A stretch of 64,000 nt of DNA from Semisulcospira habei (Eukaryota > Mollusca > Gastropoda > Semisulcospiridae): positions 159,388,552 to 159,452,551 of the forward strand of contig BTPG01000004.1 in assembly GCA_036245525.1 (NCBI GenBank), given 5' to 3'. This document shows positions 10,204 to 21,262 of the stretch, piece after piece. The position numbers and the translations under genes were made by a program. The notes under the pieces were generated by a model. That model had not been told where the DNA came from and did no database searches. It worked only from the letters and a program-made list of their open reading frames with translations. Each line of letters begins with the position of its first letter. The stretch's first letter is position 1.

Positions 10204-10405
10204 CCCTTTTAGCCCCGGATCCCTACAGCAGGAGATGGCTCGACCATGATAATTCAAGGGTAGTGCCAGATTAGCTTGGCGTCTGAAGGCGCCTAATTTA
10301 GTACTACCCTTGTATAATAATGGTCAAGCCAGCTCCTGCAACTGGTACATAGTCGTTGGGCAACACCTCCAAAATTTGACAAACGGGACCTTGGGTCTAA
10401 GAGGG
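10204..10405. mobile_element. Palindromic TTAA foldback element, copy 2
   Basis: The ends resemble CCC(T/A)TTTAG; the right TTAA lies at 10,406-10,409 and the left site is degenerate (ATAA, 10,200-10,203). The centre (about 10,238-10,326) is a foldback with GACCATGATAATTCAAGGGT on the left and its complement on the right. It lies inside the intron between the 10,510 and 9,917 exon edges. Confidence 0.75.
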
Positions 10406-10509
10406 TTAACCAATGGTATTTTTTCAGTGAAAACCAGGCACACACCAGAAATGCAAGTTAATTGGCACCAGTGTCGTCACCACCAATAAAATACTGAGTG
10501 TTTACCTAC

Positions 10510-10584
10510 CAGTGTCAAAGTTTAAAGTGGGTGTCTCCACGTCTCCCTGTTCCAGTTTTTCCAGTGATGGCTCATCAAGACCAC
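10510..10584 (-). CDS. SKIV2L: SKIV2L exon (GGLDEP block)
   Basis: A 75-nt exon between ...tgctacag and G|gtaggt. It begins with two bases of a split codon and ends with one; both splits match their neighbours (…NFK-G|GLDEP upstream, …DT-D|LLTV downstream). GGLDEPSLEKLEQ corresponds to the GGMDEP block of vertebrate SKIV2L. Confidence 0.9.
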
Positions 10585-10733
10585 CTGTAGCACACAGCAT
10601 ACGAGTTCCATAGATTAAAATAAGAGAATTTCAGTAGAGCGGCCATCAATATACAGTCTACCAGCATTGATTCATTTCAAACCCAACATGACAATTTCTT
10701 TTTATGAATGTTTATTTTCTCACATTTGCATAG

Positions 10734-10812
10734 CCCTTTGGCTGTCAGTAGCGTTTTTTGTCATGATGATTCCTGCAGGGATCATGACAAAAACTGCTAC
10801 CGACAGCCAGAG
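10734..10812. mobile_element. 79-bp near-perfect foldback, TTAA at one side
   Basis: The arms are CCCTTTGGCTGTCAGTAGCG and its complement, continuing through TTTGTCATGATGATTCC to a TGCA loop. The right flank is TTAA (10,813-10,816); the left flank is degenerate. The ends match the 361-bp element at 7,507-7,867, so this is a short internal-deletion form. Confidence 0.7.
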
Positions 10813-10872
10813 TTAACGACCAGTCAGTAATAGGGTGCCCTCTCAGACCCCCAAGTTTAGGGCCCAAAAATG

Positions 10873-13800
10873 GATTTTTCTCTAAAATGTATTTTTTGAA
10901 AAATACTTACCGATGACATTACTACTAGGAAACTTCGGTTAGCATACCAATTTTAGCCCCCAAAACTCGTTGTCCCTCACAACAGGGGAGGCAACTACTC
11001 TGGGGTGTCGTTACCAGGACACCCCGAGTAGCCTCCCGTGCTTCCCAGTCCCTATCCCGCGGTGCACTCACCCTTTCCCGCCAGTCTCTGAGCCTTAGCT
11101 CTATTGCGGCAAGCGGGATAGGAGGGAGGGACCTCTGAGTGATGTCATGGGTAAGTATTTTTCGAAAAATGAATTTTTCTCTAAAATGTATTTTTTCGAA
11201 AAATACTTACCGATGACATTACTGTTAGGAATGGTGTCCTAGCTAGCATAATTTTAGCCAAAATTGTTGTGTACCTACGTACATGGTAGGAAAGGCAACA
11301 AGGGGCGCTATAGCGTAGCCCGTAACCTGAGTAGCCTCCCTTCCATCCCAATCCGGTCACGCGCCCCTGGATTCCCAGGAGTCGGTAAGAGCGTGTCACC
11401 ATTGCCAGGTAACCTCGGCTGGTGATGGGGCCCGGTTCGGCTTAGGGCATAACCACCGAAGAATTCGGCCCTTTGGGAGTTAGTCAGGTCCGTGGGGGCG
11501 AGTCGTTCTGCTGCACACCCGGCCTGGAGTACTCCCCACCTCCACATATACGTTACGGGTAGAGCCCCTCCATGCCGCTGTGATTGTCTCCACTGCTGCA
11601 CCCGAGAAGCCTCTGGGTGCGAGGGCCTGCCTGACCATCTCCAACTGCGCAGCTGTGGTCATTGCGGGTGCGCTTTTCTTCCTTACTTGAGGAAACAGTT
11701 GCTGCTGGGGTTGCTTGAGCATCGAGCGCGGTGCGAAGAGCTTCAGCCGGGGAGTCCGTAGCGCGGCTCAGGAGGTATGTGGTCCAGCTCCTGGTCCAGC
11801 CAAATTAGGCCCCGAGGATCATTATCGTGTAGCCGCCCCTGAGCTTCTGGAGTACCCTGGTACCTTCACTGTCCTACAGAATGGAGAGCACGTCCACGTC
11901 CAGGCTTGTGGATCCGGTATGGGGGAGACGTAGGAAGCAGCTTTGGTTCCATCTAGTGGCAGACAGGCTGAACATCGGCATCTCCCCTTGCGCATAGAGT
12001 AGCTGTAAGGTATCCGGGTGCAGTTATCACTCTGTGCAAAGCCACTGCCCCCGGCGCGAGGGGGAGTCTGCGCGTACGCTGAAATGACCTGGGAAGTGCC
12101 GTGCCCGCAGAGTGATGCTCCAATCCCTGTACCACCGGCGGACCTGGTACAGGAGGATGCAAGGGGAGGGTGAGCGCGTTCCCCGAAGGTAGACCACGAT
12201 CGTCTAGTTGTCTGAGAGCACCAGTACCCCCTGTTGCGCGAGTCGTTCCTCCTATCCGACGAAAGTCTGCCACCCCGCCTTCACCTCCAGCCAACTGATA
12301 GGTCTGCCTGTGTGTTCCTCCATCTAGCTGCCCAAGGCTGTGACACTCCGGTCACAGGTGTGCTCCCCTGCCTCAACGGCTTGCGTCCGTGCAGATGGGG
12401 ATCTGTGGCACCTCAAGAAGAGTGGCGCCCCCGACGCTAGCCAGGTACTGTCCAACCACCACAGGAGATGAGACTTGACCAAGGAGAGGCGCCAGTGCAG
12501 GAGCGGCTAAGAGTAGAATCTGCCTAGGGTTAGGCGATCCGCTGCAGTGCTACGTAGTTGGGGTTAGGTCCTGGCCGGGAGAGCTCCACGCGCGACGTTC
12601 CGAGAGCCGCCTCCACTATCTTCTATATCCGCCCTTCGGGGGTTCGTACCCGGTTCCTGTCGGTCAGCCCGTCCATGCCTAGGTAGAAACCTGCGCGCCG
12701 GTATCACGTCGGACTTGCCTCCATGACCTGTAATCCGCACCACGGGGCCGTCAGCCAGGAAGCCGTGTCCTCCAACGCTTTTGCCATCTGGCTGTTAACT
12801 TTCCTCTTCAAAACCTCTCTCTTCCTCTCTATCCTTTCTCCTCTTCTACACCGGAGGAGCAGGTCAACCAGGCAGTTGGAAGTGGGCCGGAGGTCGCTTG
12901 TCATAACCTTGAGACAACTCCGTCGACCGTCCTGGAGGGGACCCCTGGGCTGAGGTTAAGTCCAAGGGTAGGGTCCGAACCGCGACAGCACCCTGCGGAA
13001 GGCATAGAGTATGTCACGCCACGCTGTCGGATGGAAGGGTACGTGAAGATATGCATCCACTAGGTCCAGGCTCACGGATAAATTGTGGGGTCGCCCCGCC
13101 CCCTCAGTGCTCTGGCCATATCCATCCTGAAGCGCGGGGCCGAAGTACTTGTAAAGAGCTGACAGGTCGATAATGGACACCATTTGCCTCTGGGTTCAGG
13201 AACCAGTAAGTGCCGACTGTGGCCTGCCGGGGGATCAGGACGCTCTCACCACGCCGCGCAGCGCTGTAGTCTTGTGCCAATCCCCCAGTACTCGCGTCCA
13301 CAGGGTGAGTCGCAAGGGAGATCCTCCAGTCCTCCATAACCGTCGACGAACCATGGTTCGACCTGCAATAGCTGTGGCTCCACTCTGTGGAGGGCTATCC
13401 TCCCACTGACCGGTGCTTCCGGGAGCCTCTGGACCAGACAGTGGAGGGGGGGGGGGGGGGAGGGGCTTTGCTGACTCCTTGCCGTCTGCCAAGTTGGTCC
13501 CAAGGTAGGGCACCCCCGCACAGCGCCTGGTGCCGCTGTGCCTTCACCGAAACTGGGAGAGCGTGGCATCGTCCCAGCAGATCGTCCCGTTGCATCAGGT
13601 CGCCGTTGGTGGATGCCGCCCCGAGAGGTCCCAGGAGGTCTCCCGCCACGCGACCACAGGATGCATCATCATCTCAAGGAATCCTGCGCCCGCTAAGGGG
13701 AAGCGTGCCAATGTAGCTGACCCGTCCAAACCTCGCGTCTGCGTCCATGGCTGTGGGGTACCTCCGCCTGCATCAGCGCCTCCTAGCCCAACGCTGAAAG

Positions 13801-16290
13801 GACACCGGAAATGCCTGGGAGTGAGGTCCAACCACCACTGGCGCAAGATGACACCATCCTCTGTGGTCAACAGGGAGTCTGTGAAGAAGCCATGGTCTCC
13901 GAAGCCGCTGTTGTTGCTGGCGAGCCAAGAATGCTTCCACTAGATCCCGGGAGCTTGCCGGATGAGGGAGCGACCCGAAGTGCATGGGGCCGCTGTGGTG
14001 CGTCGACCATCGCCAAGGCCTTTCTCCCAGGGGCGGAGACGGAGGGCAGTAGTCCACAGTGAGGCATGACGCGATGGAGCAGCAAGTCCATGGAGCAGCA
14101 AGTCCATGGAGCAGCAAGTCTGCGATGCTAGGGCCGCATCTACCGCGGGGGTTGAGAGCACCAACCGTCCGCCAGGTGTTTGTCGTCTACACCCGACGCT
14201 GCAACCGAGTCCTCCAAGTGTAGACTGAGTGCCTCCTCGCCATCCGCCGCTGCCCGTGAAGAGGGAGACGCTGCCAGTCTGTGCGCCGACTGAAGCGTGG
14301 CCCCCGGGGGGAGTCTGTTCCTGTGAATCGTTGTGGACCGCTGGCGCGGGCTGGGCCAGTGCCGAAGGGAGGCTGCTTCTGTCCTGCGGCTGCTATCCCA
14401 GTGGTCCCAGCGCCGACGTCGAGGCCGTCAAGTCCCCAAGGAAGATCGGTCCCCGCCAGTTCGGCCGGAAGATCAGTTGCTCCTGGAGGGTGCCTCGGAG
14501 GTCCGGTGCCGCGAAGAGCTCCGCCGCTGCGTAGCGCCCGAACTTGTCTGCTGGTCCGGCGAGGAGGAGCAGGAAATGTAGACGTTACTGGCGTGGGGTA
14601 TATGTTGTCCTGTCCCCATCTGCTGCGGTCGCTCTCACGAACGTGTAAACTTCATCCCTGTGTGGCGTGTGGATCGAGGCCGCTGGGTGTCCCTCTCACC
14701 GCTCCTAGCGCGGGGGGGTGTTTGCTCCGGGGTCCGCCCTCAACGAGGAACCACATCTCGTCGGCTGTAATACTGACCGAGCTTGCTCCCTGTCTGTGGC
14801 GGGCTTCGGTCTCGGTGGATCTGCCCTGACTGGGGACCTCGTCCCGTCTGTGGCTCCACTCTCTCTCTCTTTTCTCTCTCCTTTTAATTCTTTCCATTGT
14901 CTCGGGACCCCGGAGTCTGTTTGTGGCCTGCCCTGTCAGGGGGTGGTGCTTCGGGTGCGTGACCTCGACGAGGAAACACGTCTCGTGGGCTGTAATGACA
15001 GACCGAGCTTCCTTTCTACCCATGGTGGGTTTCAGACTCGGTAGTTTGCTCTGACTGAGAACCATCTCCGGCCTGTGGCTCTGTTCTCACTCTCTGGCCC
15101 CCGAAGTCTTGTTCATGGCCTGTCCGTCGGCGGCTTAATTTCCTATCCCGCTCTGAGAGGTGCACCATTGGTGCGGCCCTGTCCAGGCGCTGGTCCGGTC
15201 TACGGCAAGAGGGCACTGTCGTCTCAGAGGGGTGGTCCCCCGCTTCTACTGCCTGGGCTCTTTGTTTCCTGGAGGGCGTGTGAGCGGCCCAACATTTCCC
15301 TGCGGGGGGGGCCAAGCTCTCAATGCCTGTATCTCCATGGGGGACGAACCCGGTCATGGCATATCCCTGGCCGAAAAGGCGGCTTAGAGCTCTTGGTGCT
15401 AGACGGGATGGCAAGTCTCGTTGGCTGCTTTAAGGCTTTTATACCGCTTTAGGCGGAGCAGCTCTGTCTGAGGCACCAGTGGGGGCAGCAGGTCCCTTTT
15501 TGCGCCGATAAGCTCATGATGTCTGAGGTGGCCCTCCTCTGCGAAACTTCATGGCTGCAGTCGCTGCAGGGTTGCGTGCCGGTCTCTCAGTCCGGTAAAC
15601 GCCCAACGCTGCAACCATCCTTCCTCCTCTCACGTTGTGCATCAGATGCCAGTCCGACTGGAGGTGCAGCCCGAGCAAGGTAGGCCGACATCGTGCGCAC
15701 CACTAGGCCACTGGAGCGCCACACCTGTTGCGGGTCCTCATTGAGTACTGTAACAAAAGACAGACAAAGGCCGGCGCGAGTGCGCGGAGCCTCCTTACGA
15801 AGGTCCAAGCTCCCGGTCGGTCGCATACATATCCTCCGGTCAATGCCACCGACCGGTAATCGCTGGCTGATGCAGTAACTGAAGCTTTACATTGTCATGT
15901 CCCGAGACCCAGTAATCCACAGAGTACAACCACCAAGTAAATCCTGAGAAACCGAAGGTAATCCAAGCACCCAACACCACACAGGTAGTAGCACACGAAA
16001 CATAATTCCAACGCAAGTCGAGTTCACAAAGGTAATCCCACCATACACAGTCGGAGCACGCGAGGTGCACACGACCGGTTAGGTGTAGCTAAGCAAAGAG
16101 ACTGGCGGGAAAGGGTGAGTGCGCCGCCGGATAGGGAAGCACGGGAGGCTACTCGGGGTGTCCTGGTAACGACATCCCAGAGTAGTTGCCTCCCCAGTTG
16201 TGAGGGACACAACAAGTTTTGGGGGCTAAAATTGGTATGCTAAGCGAAGCTTTCTAGTAGTAATGTCATCAGTAATGATTTTGAGAAAAT
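10873..16290 (-). mobile_element. DIRS-like retrotransposon copy 2, both ends present, coding decayed
   Basis: The 5' end is at about 16,290 and the element runs leftward. The first roughly 170 bp (16,290-16,120) reappear inverted in the 3' module at 10,900-11,080, giving the inverted terminal repeats expected of DIRS-type elements. The body's 3' end (TACTTACCGATGACATT) is at about 11,180-11,220. In between, pieces of ORF1, RT (SLDLVDAYLHVPFHP near 13,080; NCLVDLLLR near 12,850), RNase H and recombinase can be read in shifting minus-strand frames. A G run sits at 13,446-13,461. It lies within the SKIV2L intron 10,585-17,957. Confidence 0.8.
10880..11170 (-). repeat. 3' terminal module of DIRS copy 2 (inverted copy of its 5' end)
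   Basis: A roughly 290-bp unit bounded by inverted GAAAAATACTTACC(G)ATGACAT ends. Its outer half is the complement of the element's own 5' end; its inner half carries the GGATAGGAGGGAGGGACCTC motif also seen at 34,515-34,540. The same kind of unit follows the 3' end of copies at 32.7 and 34.6 kb. Confidence 0.75.
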
Positions 16291-16482
16291 AACATTGATG
16301 TTGATGATTATGATGATGAAAATACCATACCAGGCCAGAAAGGAAAATTTGTGGATGATCCTCTCACATCAGCGTAAAATGGTCCTGGAGCCCGATTGAG
16401 TGATAGAGAATTTCTGGACGTCTTCCTGCTGTCTGGTAGATATTCCTGGAATCAACAAACCTAGAGCGTTTTTCATTCATGT

Positions 16483-16576
16483 GTGTGTGTGTGTATGTGT
16501 GCATGTGTGCATGCATGCATATGTGCGTGCATGCATCTGTGTGTGCTTGTATGTGTGTGTGTGTGTGTGTGTGTGT
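16483..16576 (+). repeat. (TG)n microsatellite region
   Basis: Interrupted TG/TGCATG repeats, ending in a pure (TG)n run near 16,552-16,576. Confidence 0.9.
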
Positions 16577-16775
16577 TAGAACATAAACACACACACATGT
16601 ATATGTCCCTTTCCAAATAACTCAATTGTCAAATCACCTTAACCCCTTCACTGCCAAAAACAAAACAAAAGAATCACAGTATGACTTTTGACTCTGGTGG
16701 GCTTGCAAAAGTGTGCTGTTCACTGCAGCACAATGACGTAATTACAAGCTTTACATCATGAACAGTGTTCTATCT

Positions 16776-17177
16776 GGGGCGGTGCGTGGCGCAGTGGTTA
16801 AGGCGCCTGCCACCAATGCCTAAGGTGCGAGGTTCGAAAATGGGTTCCGGCGTCAGACTTTTCTCCTCTGGCAAGTGTCACCGTTAATTCGGGCGGACCG
16901 TCGGGGGTTCTTTCTCCGGGTACTCCGGTTCTTCCACCTCCCACCCACCCCCCACACTTTGGTACCGGTTTCAGGCCACTTTACAAATTTCAAATACAAG
17001 CGATCAAAAATCTCTGTAACTTCAGTACCTGAACTGGCCCTTCTTCTGTCTTGTACTGTGTTTGTCTTAAATGGCGTAAATCTGTGTCTGTTACGTGAGT
17101 GTGCGTGCTGGGTTTCAGTTCGCGGCGCTTTGAGTCAATTTGCCCAAAAATTGAGAAAAAAAGCCTATATAATAACG

Positions 17178-17209
<32 letters not shown>

Positions 17210-17218
17210 TATTATTAT
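16776..17218 (+). mobile_element. tRNA-derived SINE with (ATT)n tail, copy 1
   Basis: It begins GGGGCGGTGCGTGGCGCAGT, an RNA polymerase III A-box-like head (TGGCGCAGTGG), with the B-box GGTTCGAAA about 45 bp on. The body includes TCACCGTTAATTCGGGCGGA and GTCGGGGGTTCTTTCTCCGG. The tail is (ATT)n at about 17,178-17,218. A closely related copy is on the other strand at 25,411-25,827, and a 3' part lies at 27,705-27,965. The head is not a working tRNA gene: it lacks a full cloverleaf. Confidence 0.88.
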
Positions 17219-17544
17219 CTGAATAACATCATGCACACAGCATACTGTACACTGCATGCAGCCTGCATTCTTCAGTCCAAAATGACATAATTTGGTCCAG
17301 CAGCCGTACAGAGCAAACTTATCACAGCAGTTTCAAATTCCATTCCAAAACATTTAAGATACAGGTCAACCTCAGTATTACATGCAGAGAACATCCCAAC
17401 AAATAATGAAACATGCTATGATTTTAGTAATAACACCTTCCCTGCAACTATACATATGCTGCAAGTACATTTTTGTTTCTGAAATCTTGGTTCACTCAAT
17501 GACCAAAAGCCAACACCATCCAAGAAACATGGTTAACATTGGTC

Positions 17545-17655
17545 TCAGCAAGAGCCATAGATCCACATGAATCCCCGCAGTTGCAGGAGCTCATGATAAT
17601 CTATGTCTCTTGCAGCTGGATCGTGTTCGCCTTTTTCTCAGCGGTGAAGGGGTTA
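17545..17655. repeat. Dispersed foldback repeat (copy of the 3.54-kb repeat)
   Basis: It shares CCCCGCAGTTGCAGGAGCTC and flanks with 3,538-3,645 in opposite orientation. It ends near a GGGGTTAA, suggesting another small TTAA-type element, though I cannot place the left end. Confidence 0.5.
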
Positions 17656-17957
17656 ATATTGCAGGTTAAAATCCTTTTTCAAAATGGACACAAGTACATA
17701 AATTTGCTCGCTATATTTTTGTGTGCACGGGTCGATAGCTCCTAGGGGGATCCCAGTGATCAAAAGGCCCTAGGGCAGACATCAACCTTAGCTGGTCCAT
17801 GTACAGCCGAGAAGTAATTTTCCTTCGCAAGTCTATGTAAATTCAGCACTACAATAACACAATCATAATTAAAAATTTACCACAATATACTGAGACTAAA
17901 CTGCAACATCAGCAAAACTTGATGACAGACCATGTGAGCGCTTGATGACAGACTCAC

Positions 17958-18010
17958 CCTTAAAGTTATATTCCCCAGGATCAAGCATCTCAACACAGTC
18001 AGAAAACATT
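17958..18010 (-). CDS. SKIV2L: SKIV2L exon (53 nt)
   Basis: Between ...ctgttgcag and AAGG|gtgagt, reading MFSDCVEMLDPGEYNFKG with split codons at both ends. The final G joins the two leading bases of the 10,510-10,584 exon to give ...YNFKGGLDEP, matching the YPFxxGGMDEP region of the family. The short length makes this call weaker alone, but phase and position agree. The preceding exon, expected to end with two bases of a codon, was not found. Confidence 0.78.
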
Positions 18011-18084
18011 CTGCAACAGATACTGCTGACAGTATGTGTATGGGTCCTTTGTGTACTATCTTAGAGCTTTATGATGTAACTTAC

Positions 18085-18717
18085 TTATTTACACCTGTCA
18101 CCCCTCCCCGGGTATAGGCCGTCGACAAGAGACCTCCAGCGACTCCTTTTCTGTGCTTCTCCTTCGATTTTACTCCAGGTGGTTCCCAGTCTCTTAATGT
18201 CTGCTTGGAGGTCTCGACGCCAGGTGTTTCTCGGCCTGCATTTTTTCCTCTTTCCCTGGGGGTTCCATGACAATGCCTGCCTAGTGATACTGGAAGCTGG
18301 CTTTCTCAGACTGTGACCAATCCATCCCCATCTTCTTCGCCCAATTTCATTCTCTGCTGTTATCTGCTCTGTTCTCTCCCAGAGTCTAACGTTGCTGATC
18401 TTCTCTGGCCAGTGGATTTTCAAAATTCTTCTAAGATAACTGTTTATGAAGATCTGTACTCTGTTGACTGTGGTTTTTGTCAATCTCCAAGTCTCTGCTC
18501 CATATAGGAGAACTGCTTTTACATTGGAGTTGAAAATCCAGACTTTGGTGTGTTGTGACAGCTCTCTGGAACTCCACACTTTTTTCAACTGGAGAAAGGC
18601 TGCTCTGGCTTTACCGATTCGTGCTCTGACATCTGCATCAGTGCCGCCTTTTTTGTCTATGATGCTCCAACGGGGTGCCAGCAAGCAAGATTGGTTCTTC
18701 CCTGGTTGTGTTCAGCC
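18085..18717 (-). pseudogene. RTE LINE ORF, C-terminal part after frameshift
   Basis: A 199-aa open frame (start at 18,684) continues the RT thumb and C-terminal region: DADVRARIGKARAAFLQLKK, VLLYGAETW, YLRRILKIHWPE, ending GLYPGRGDRCK. It follows the RT block at 18,718-19,083 in a different frame, so at least one frameshift separates them near 18,690-18,720. Confidence 0.8.
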
Positions 18718-19083
18718 TCATTGTCTTGTTTTCTGTTTGTGGATGGTGAGGCCCACTTGGGATGAGATGTCAGCAAGCCTCGTGGTCTTGTCCTGCATTT
18801 GTTGATGAGTGTGGGACAGTAAAGCCAAGTCGTCTGCAAAATCAAGGTCGTCAAGCTGTGTCCACAGTGTCCACTGTATTCCACTTCGTCTGTGCTCTGT
18901 GATCCTCTTCATGACCCAGTCTATGGCCAGTAGGAAGAGGAACGGAGACAGCAAACACCCCTGCCTGACACCGGTTCTGACCTGGAGCTCCCTGGTGAAC
19001 TGCCCTTCGTGGATCACACGACATGTCATGCCATCGTAGCTGCTCTTGATCAGGCGGACAAGCTTTGTGGGTACACCATAGTG
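18718..19083 (-). pseudogene. RTE LINE ORF, RT palm segment after an in-frame stop
   Basis: This segment continues the 613-aa frame after a single TGA at about 19,084-19,086: HYGVPTKLVRLIKSSYDGM, GVRQGCLLSP (RT motif B), then LDFADDLALL (the FADD catalytic motif). The stop looks like a CGA-to-TGA change, since the frame resumes at once. Confidence 0.85.
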
Positions 19084-20925
19084 TCATAGGAGTTTCCACA
19101 AAGTCTCTCGGTCCACGCTGTCAAATGCTTTCTCGTAATCCACAAAGTTGACGTACAGCGGGGAGCTCCACTCCAGAGACTGTTCCACGATGATGCAGAG
19201 AGTGGCGATCTGGTCTGTATATGATCGGTTTTTCCTGAATCCTGCTTGCTGGTCTCTCAGCTGGGGGTCAACGGAGCTCTTCATTCTCTCCAGGATGATC
19301 CTGTTGAAGACCTTTCCTGGTACTGACAGCAAGGTGATTCCTCTGTAGTTGGAACACTTGCTGAGGTCACCTTTCTTGGGAAGCTTGATTAGGTACCCCT
19401 CATTCCAGTCAGCCCGCATCACCTCCTCTTCCCAGATATTTCCAAACAGTGGGTACAGCATCTCTACTGTTGTCTCTAGGTCTGCTTTCAGAGACTCCGC
19501 TGGGATGCCATCTGGTCCTGCTGCTTTGCCGTTCTTCAAAAATGCCACTGCTCTTCTGATCTCTTCCCGGTTGGGTCTGTCACAGCTGATAGGTAGGTCA
19601 GTCTCTGCTGGCTGGTTGTCTGGGGGGTCAGGTGGGCTGGGTCTGTTCAGTAACTCTTCAAAATACTCGGCCCATCTGTCGAGTTGGTCTGCTCTGTCTG
19701 CAATAGGCTTGCCTTCTTTGTCTTTTACTGGTCTTTCTGTATGGCCATACTTGCCCGACAATCTTCTGGTAATGTCGTAGAGCTGTTTCATGTTGCCGCT
19801 GACTGCTGCCTTTTCTGCCTCTGCTGCCAGGCTGTCTGTGTAGGCCCTCTTGTCTGCCCTGATACTCTTCTTCACCTCGCGGTTGGCTTCCGAGTATTCC
19901 TCCTGTGCCCTTGCTTTGGCTGCTCTCGTGCGACTGTTGTTGACAACTGCTTTCTTCTGCTTCCTCACTTCTATCTTCTTCAAGGTCTGTGCCGACAGCC
20001 AGTCCTTGTGATGGTGTTTCCTGAACCCTACAGTGTCTTTGCAGGTTGAGTTCAGCGCCTCTCTAACTGCCTTCCACTGCTGCTCTGTGGTGACCGCCTC
20101 CTCTTCATTTACTAGCTCCTGTAGCGCTTGAAACCGGTTGGACAGCATCAGTTTGAACTCTTCTCTCACTCCAGTCTCTCTCAGGAGGCCTACATTATAG
20201 CGCTGTCTTCTTGTTGTCTCTGTGCAGCTTTTCTTTAACTTGAGCTTTATTCTTAAGGTAAGCAGATGGTGGTCTGAGGCGACATCTGCTCCCCTCCTCA
20301 CTCGAACATCTTGAAGGGATCTTCTAAATTTCTTGCTAATGCATATATGGTCTATTTGGTTCTCTGTAGTATGGTCAGGTGAGACCCAAGTTGCTTTGTG
20401 TATTCTTCTGTGTGGGAAGATGCTGCCTCCAATGACAAGTCTGTTTAGAGCACAAAATTCTACAAACCTCTTGCCGTTCTCACTCATCTCCCCTATTCCC
20501 TGTCTCCCCATCACCTCTTCGTATCCGGTGTTGTCCTCCCCTATTTTGGCATTAAAATCGCCCATAACGATGGTGATGTCTCGCTCCGCACATTTGTCCA
20601 CAGCACTCTGGAGTCGGTCATAGAACTCTTGTTTCTCTTCCTCGTCACTGTCATTAGTGGGCGCATAACACTGGATGGCATTCAGCTTGATCTTTTTCTT
20701 GGTTCTAAAGGCTGCTGTGATAATTCTTGGCCCAAGAGGTTCCCAGCCCATCAGCGCTCTCTGTGCCACTGGTGACAGCATGAATGATACTCCTTCTGCA
20801 TGGAGGGCATTCTCCTCTTTATGACCTGAATACAGAATCATCTCCCCACTTAACAGCCTCCTCTGGCCAGACTGCGTCCATCTGGCTTCACTGATACCTA
20901 GCAGGGAAAGGTTGTACTTTTGCAT
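19084..20925 (-). CDS. RTE LINE ORF2: AP endonuclease plus N-terminal RT
   Basis: A 613-aa open frame. Residues 1-225 form an apurinic-like endonuclease: LLGISEARW near the start, CYAPT (86-90), MGDFNAKIG (121-129), QIDHICI (190-196) and SDHH (217-220). The linker is basic. RT fingers/palm begin about residue 490 (SNYRGITLLS) and motif A DYEKAFDSVDRETLW closes the frame. In the cell the endonuclease nicks DNA and the RT copies the element's RNA at the nick. The upstream frame 20,947-21,147 probably holds the native N-terminus, broken by a stop near 20,945. Confidence 0.9.
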   Translation of the reverse strand: MQKYNLSLLGISEARWTQSGQRRLLSGEMILYSGHKEENALHAEGVSFMLSPVAQRALMGWEPLGPRIITAAFRTKKKIKLNAIQCYAPTNDSDEEEKQEFYDRLQSAVDKCAERDITIVMGDFNAKIGEDNTGYEEVMGRQGIGEMSENGKRFVEFCALNRLVIGGSIFPHRRIHKATWVSPDHTTENQIDHICISKKFRRSLQDVRVRRGADVASDHHLLTLRIKLKLKKSCTETTRRQRYNVGLLRETGVREEFKLMLSNRFQALQELVNEEEAVTTEQQWKAVREALNSTCKDTVGFRKHHHKDWLSAQTLKKIEVRKQKKAVVNNSRTRAAKARAQEEYSEANREVKKSIRADKRAYTDSLAAEAEKAAVSGNMKQLYDITRRLSGKYGHTERPVKDKEGKPIADRADQLDRWAEYFEELLNRPSPPDPPDNQPAETDLPISCDRPNREEIRRAVAFLKNGKAAGPDGIPAESLKADLETTVEMLYPLFGNIWEEEVMRADWNEGYLIKLPKKGDLSKCSNYRGITLLSVPGKVFNRIILERMKSSVDPQLRDQQAGFRKNRSYTDQIATLCIIVEQSLEWSSPLYVNFVDYEKAFDSVDRETLWKLL

Positions 20926-21240
20926 TTCCGCTATCTGGGTGGCCTTTCACCACAGGACGTCATAAATCTTCTGGTTGAAGAACCTTCCTCCTCCAGGAAA
21001 GGAATCGCTGTTTGTCTTTTCTCCAGCGTTTTTGTAGCTATTTCCTTTTTTGCAGGGTGGGGAAGCTGCCCCCACGCCCAACCCCCTTACTAGGAGGACC
21101 AGGAGTTTTCTGTCGGGGTCACCTTCCCTTAGACCATGTTGGTTCATGGCGATATGCTGAGAATGGCAGAGAACAGAGAGGATTGGAGGGAGCTGGTTGC
21201 CAAGTCATCAGTGGTGCCCCAACGGTCGGCAAGACTACGG

Positions 21241-21262
21241 GATATAGATAGATAGATAGATA
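21241..21262 (+). repeat. (GATA)n microsatellite
   Basis: About five tandem GATA units next to the LINE's 5' side. The following 21,263-22,280 holds no gene I can recognise. Confidence 0.9.

Larger units (their letters stand above)
18075..21160 (-). mobile_element. RTE-like LINE, nearly complete but mutated
   Basis: An endonuclease plus reverse-transcriptase LINE on the minus strand. The 3' end reads GGTGTAAATAAGTAAGTTAC just after the ORF end, a short repeat tail. The 5' limit near 21,160 is where ORF similarity ends; a (GATA)n tract follows at 21,241-21,262. The whole element is inside a SKIV2L intron in the host gene's orientation. Confidence 0.85.

Noticed and set aside
10880..11170. Independent MITE
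   Set aside because: It has inverted ends, but the same unit follows the DIRS 3' end at three loci and contains the element's own 5' end inverted, so it fits better as part of the DIRS terminus.
16776..16860. tRNA gene
   Set aside because: A- and B-box-like words are present, but the copies have no full cloverleaf, share a long unrelated body and an (ATT)n tail, and recur at 25.8 kb. They are SINE heads. The same holds for 57,715-57,779.
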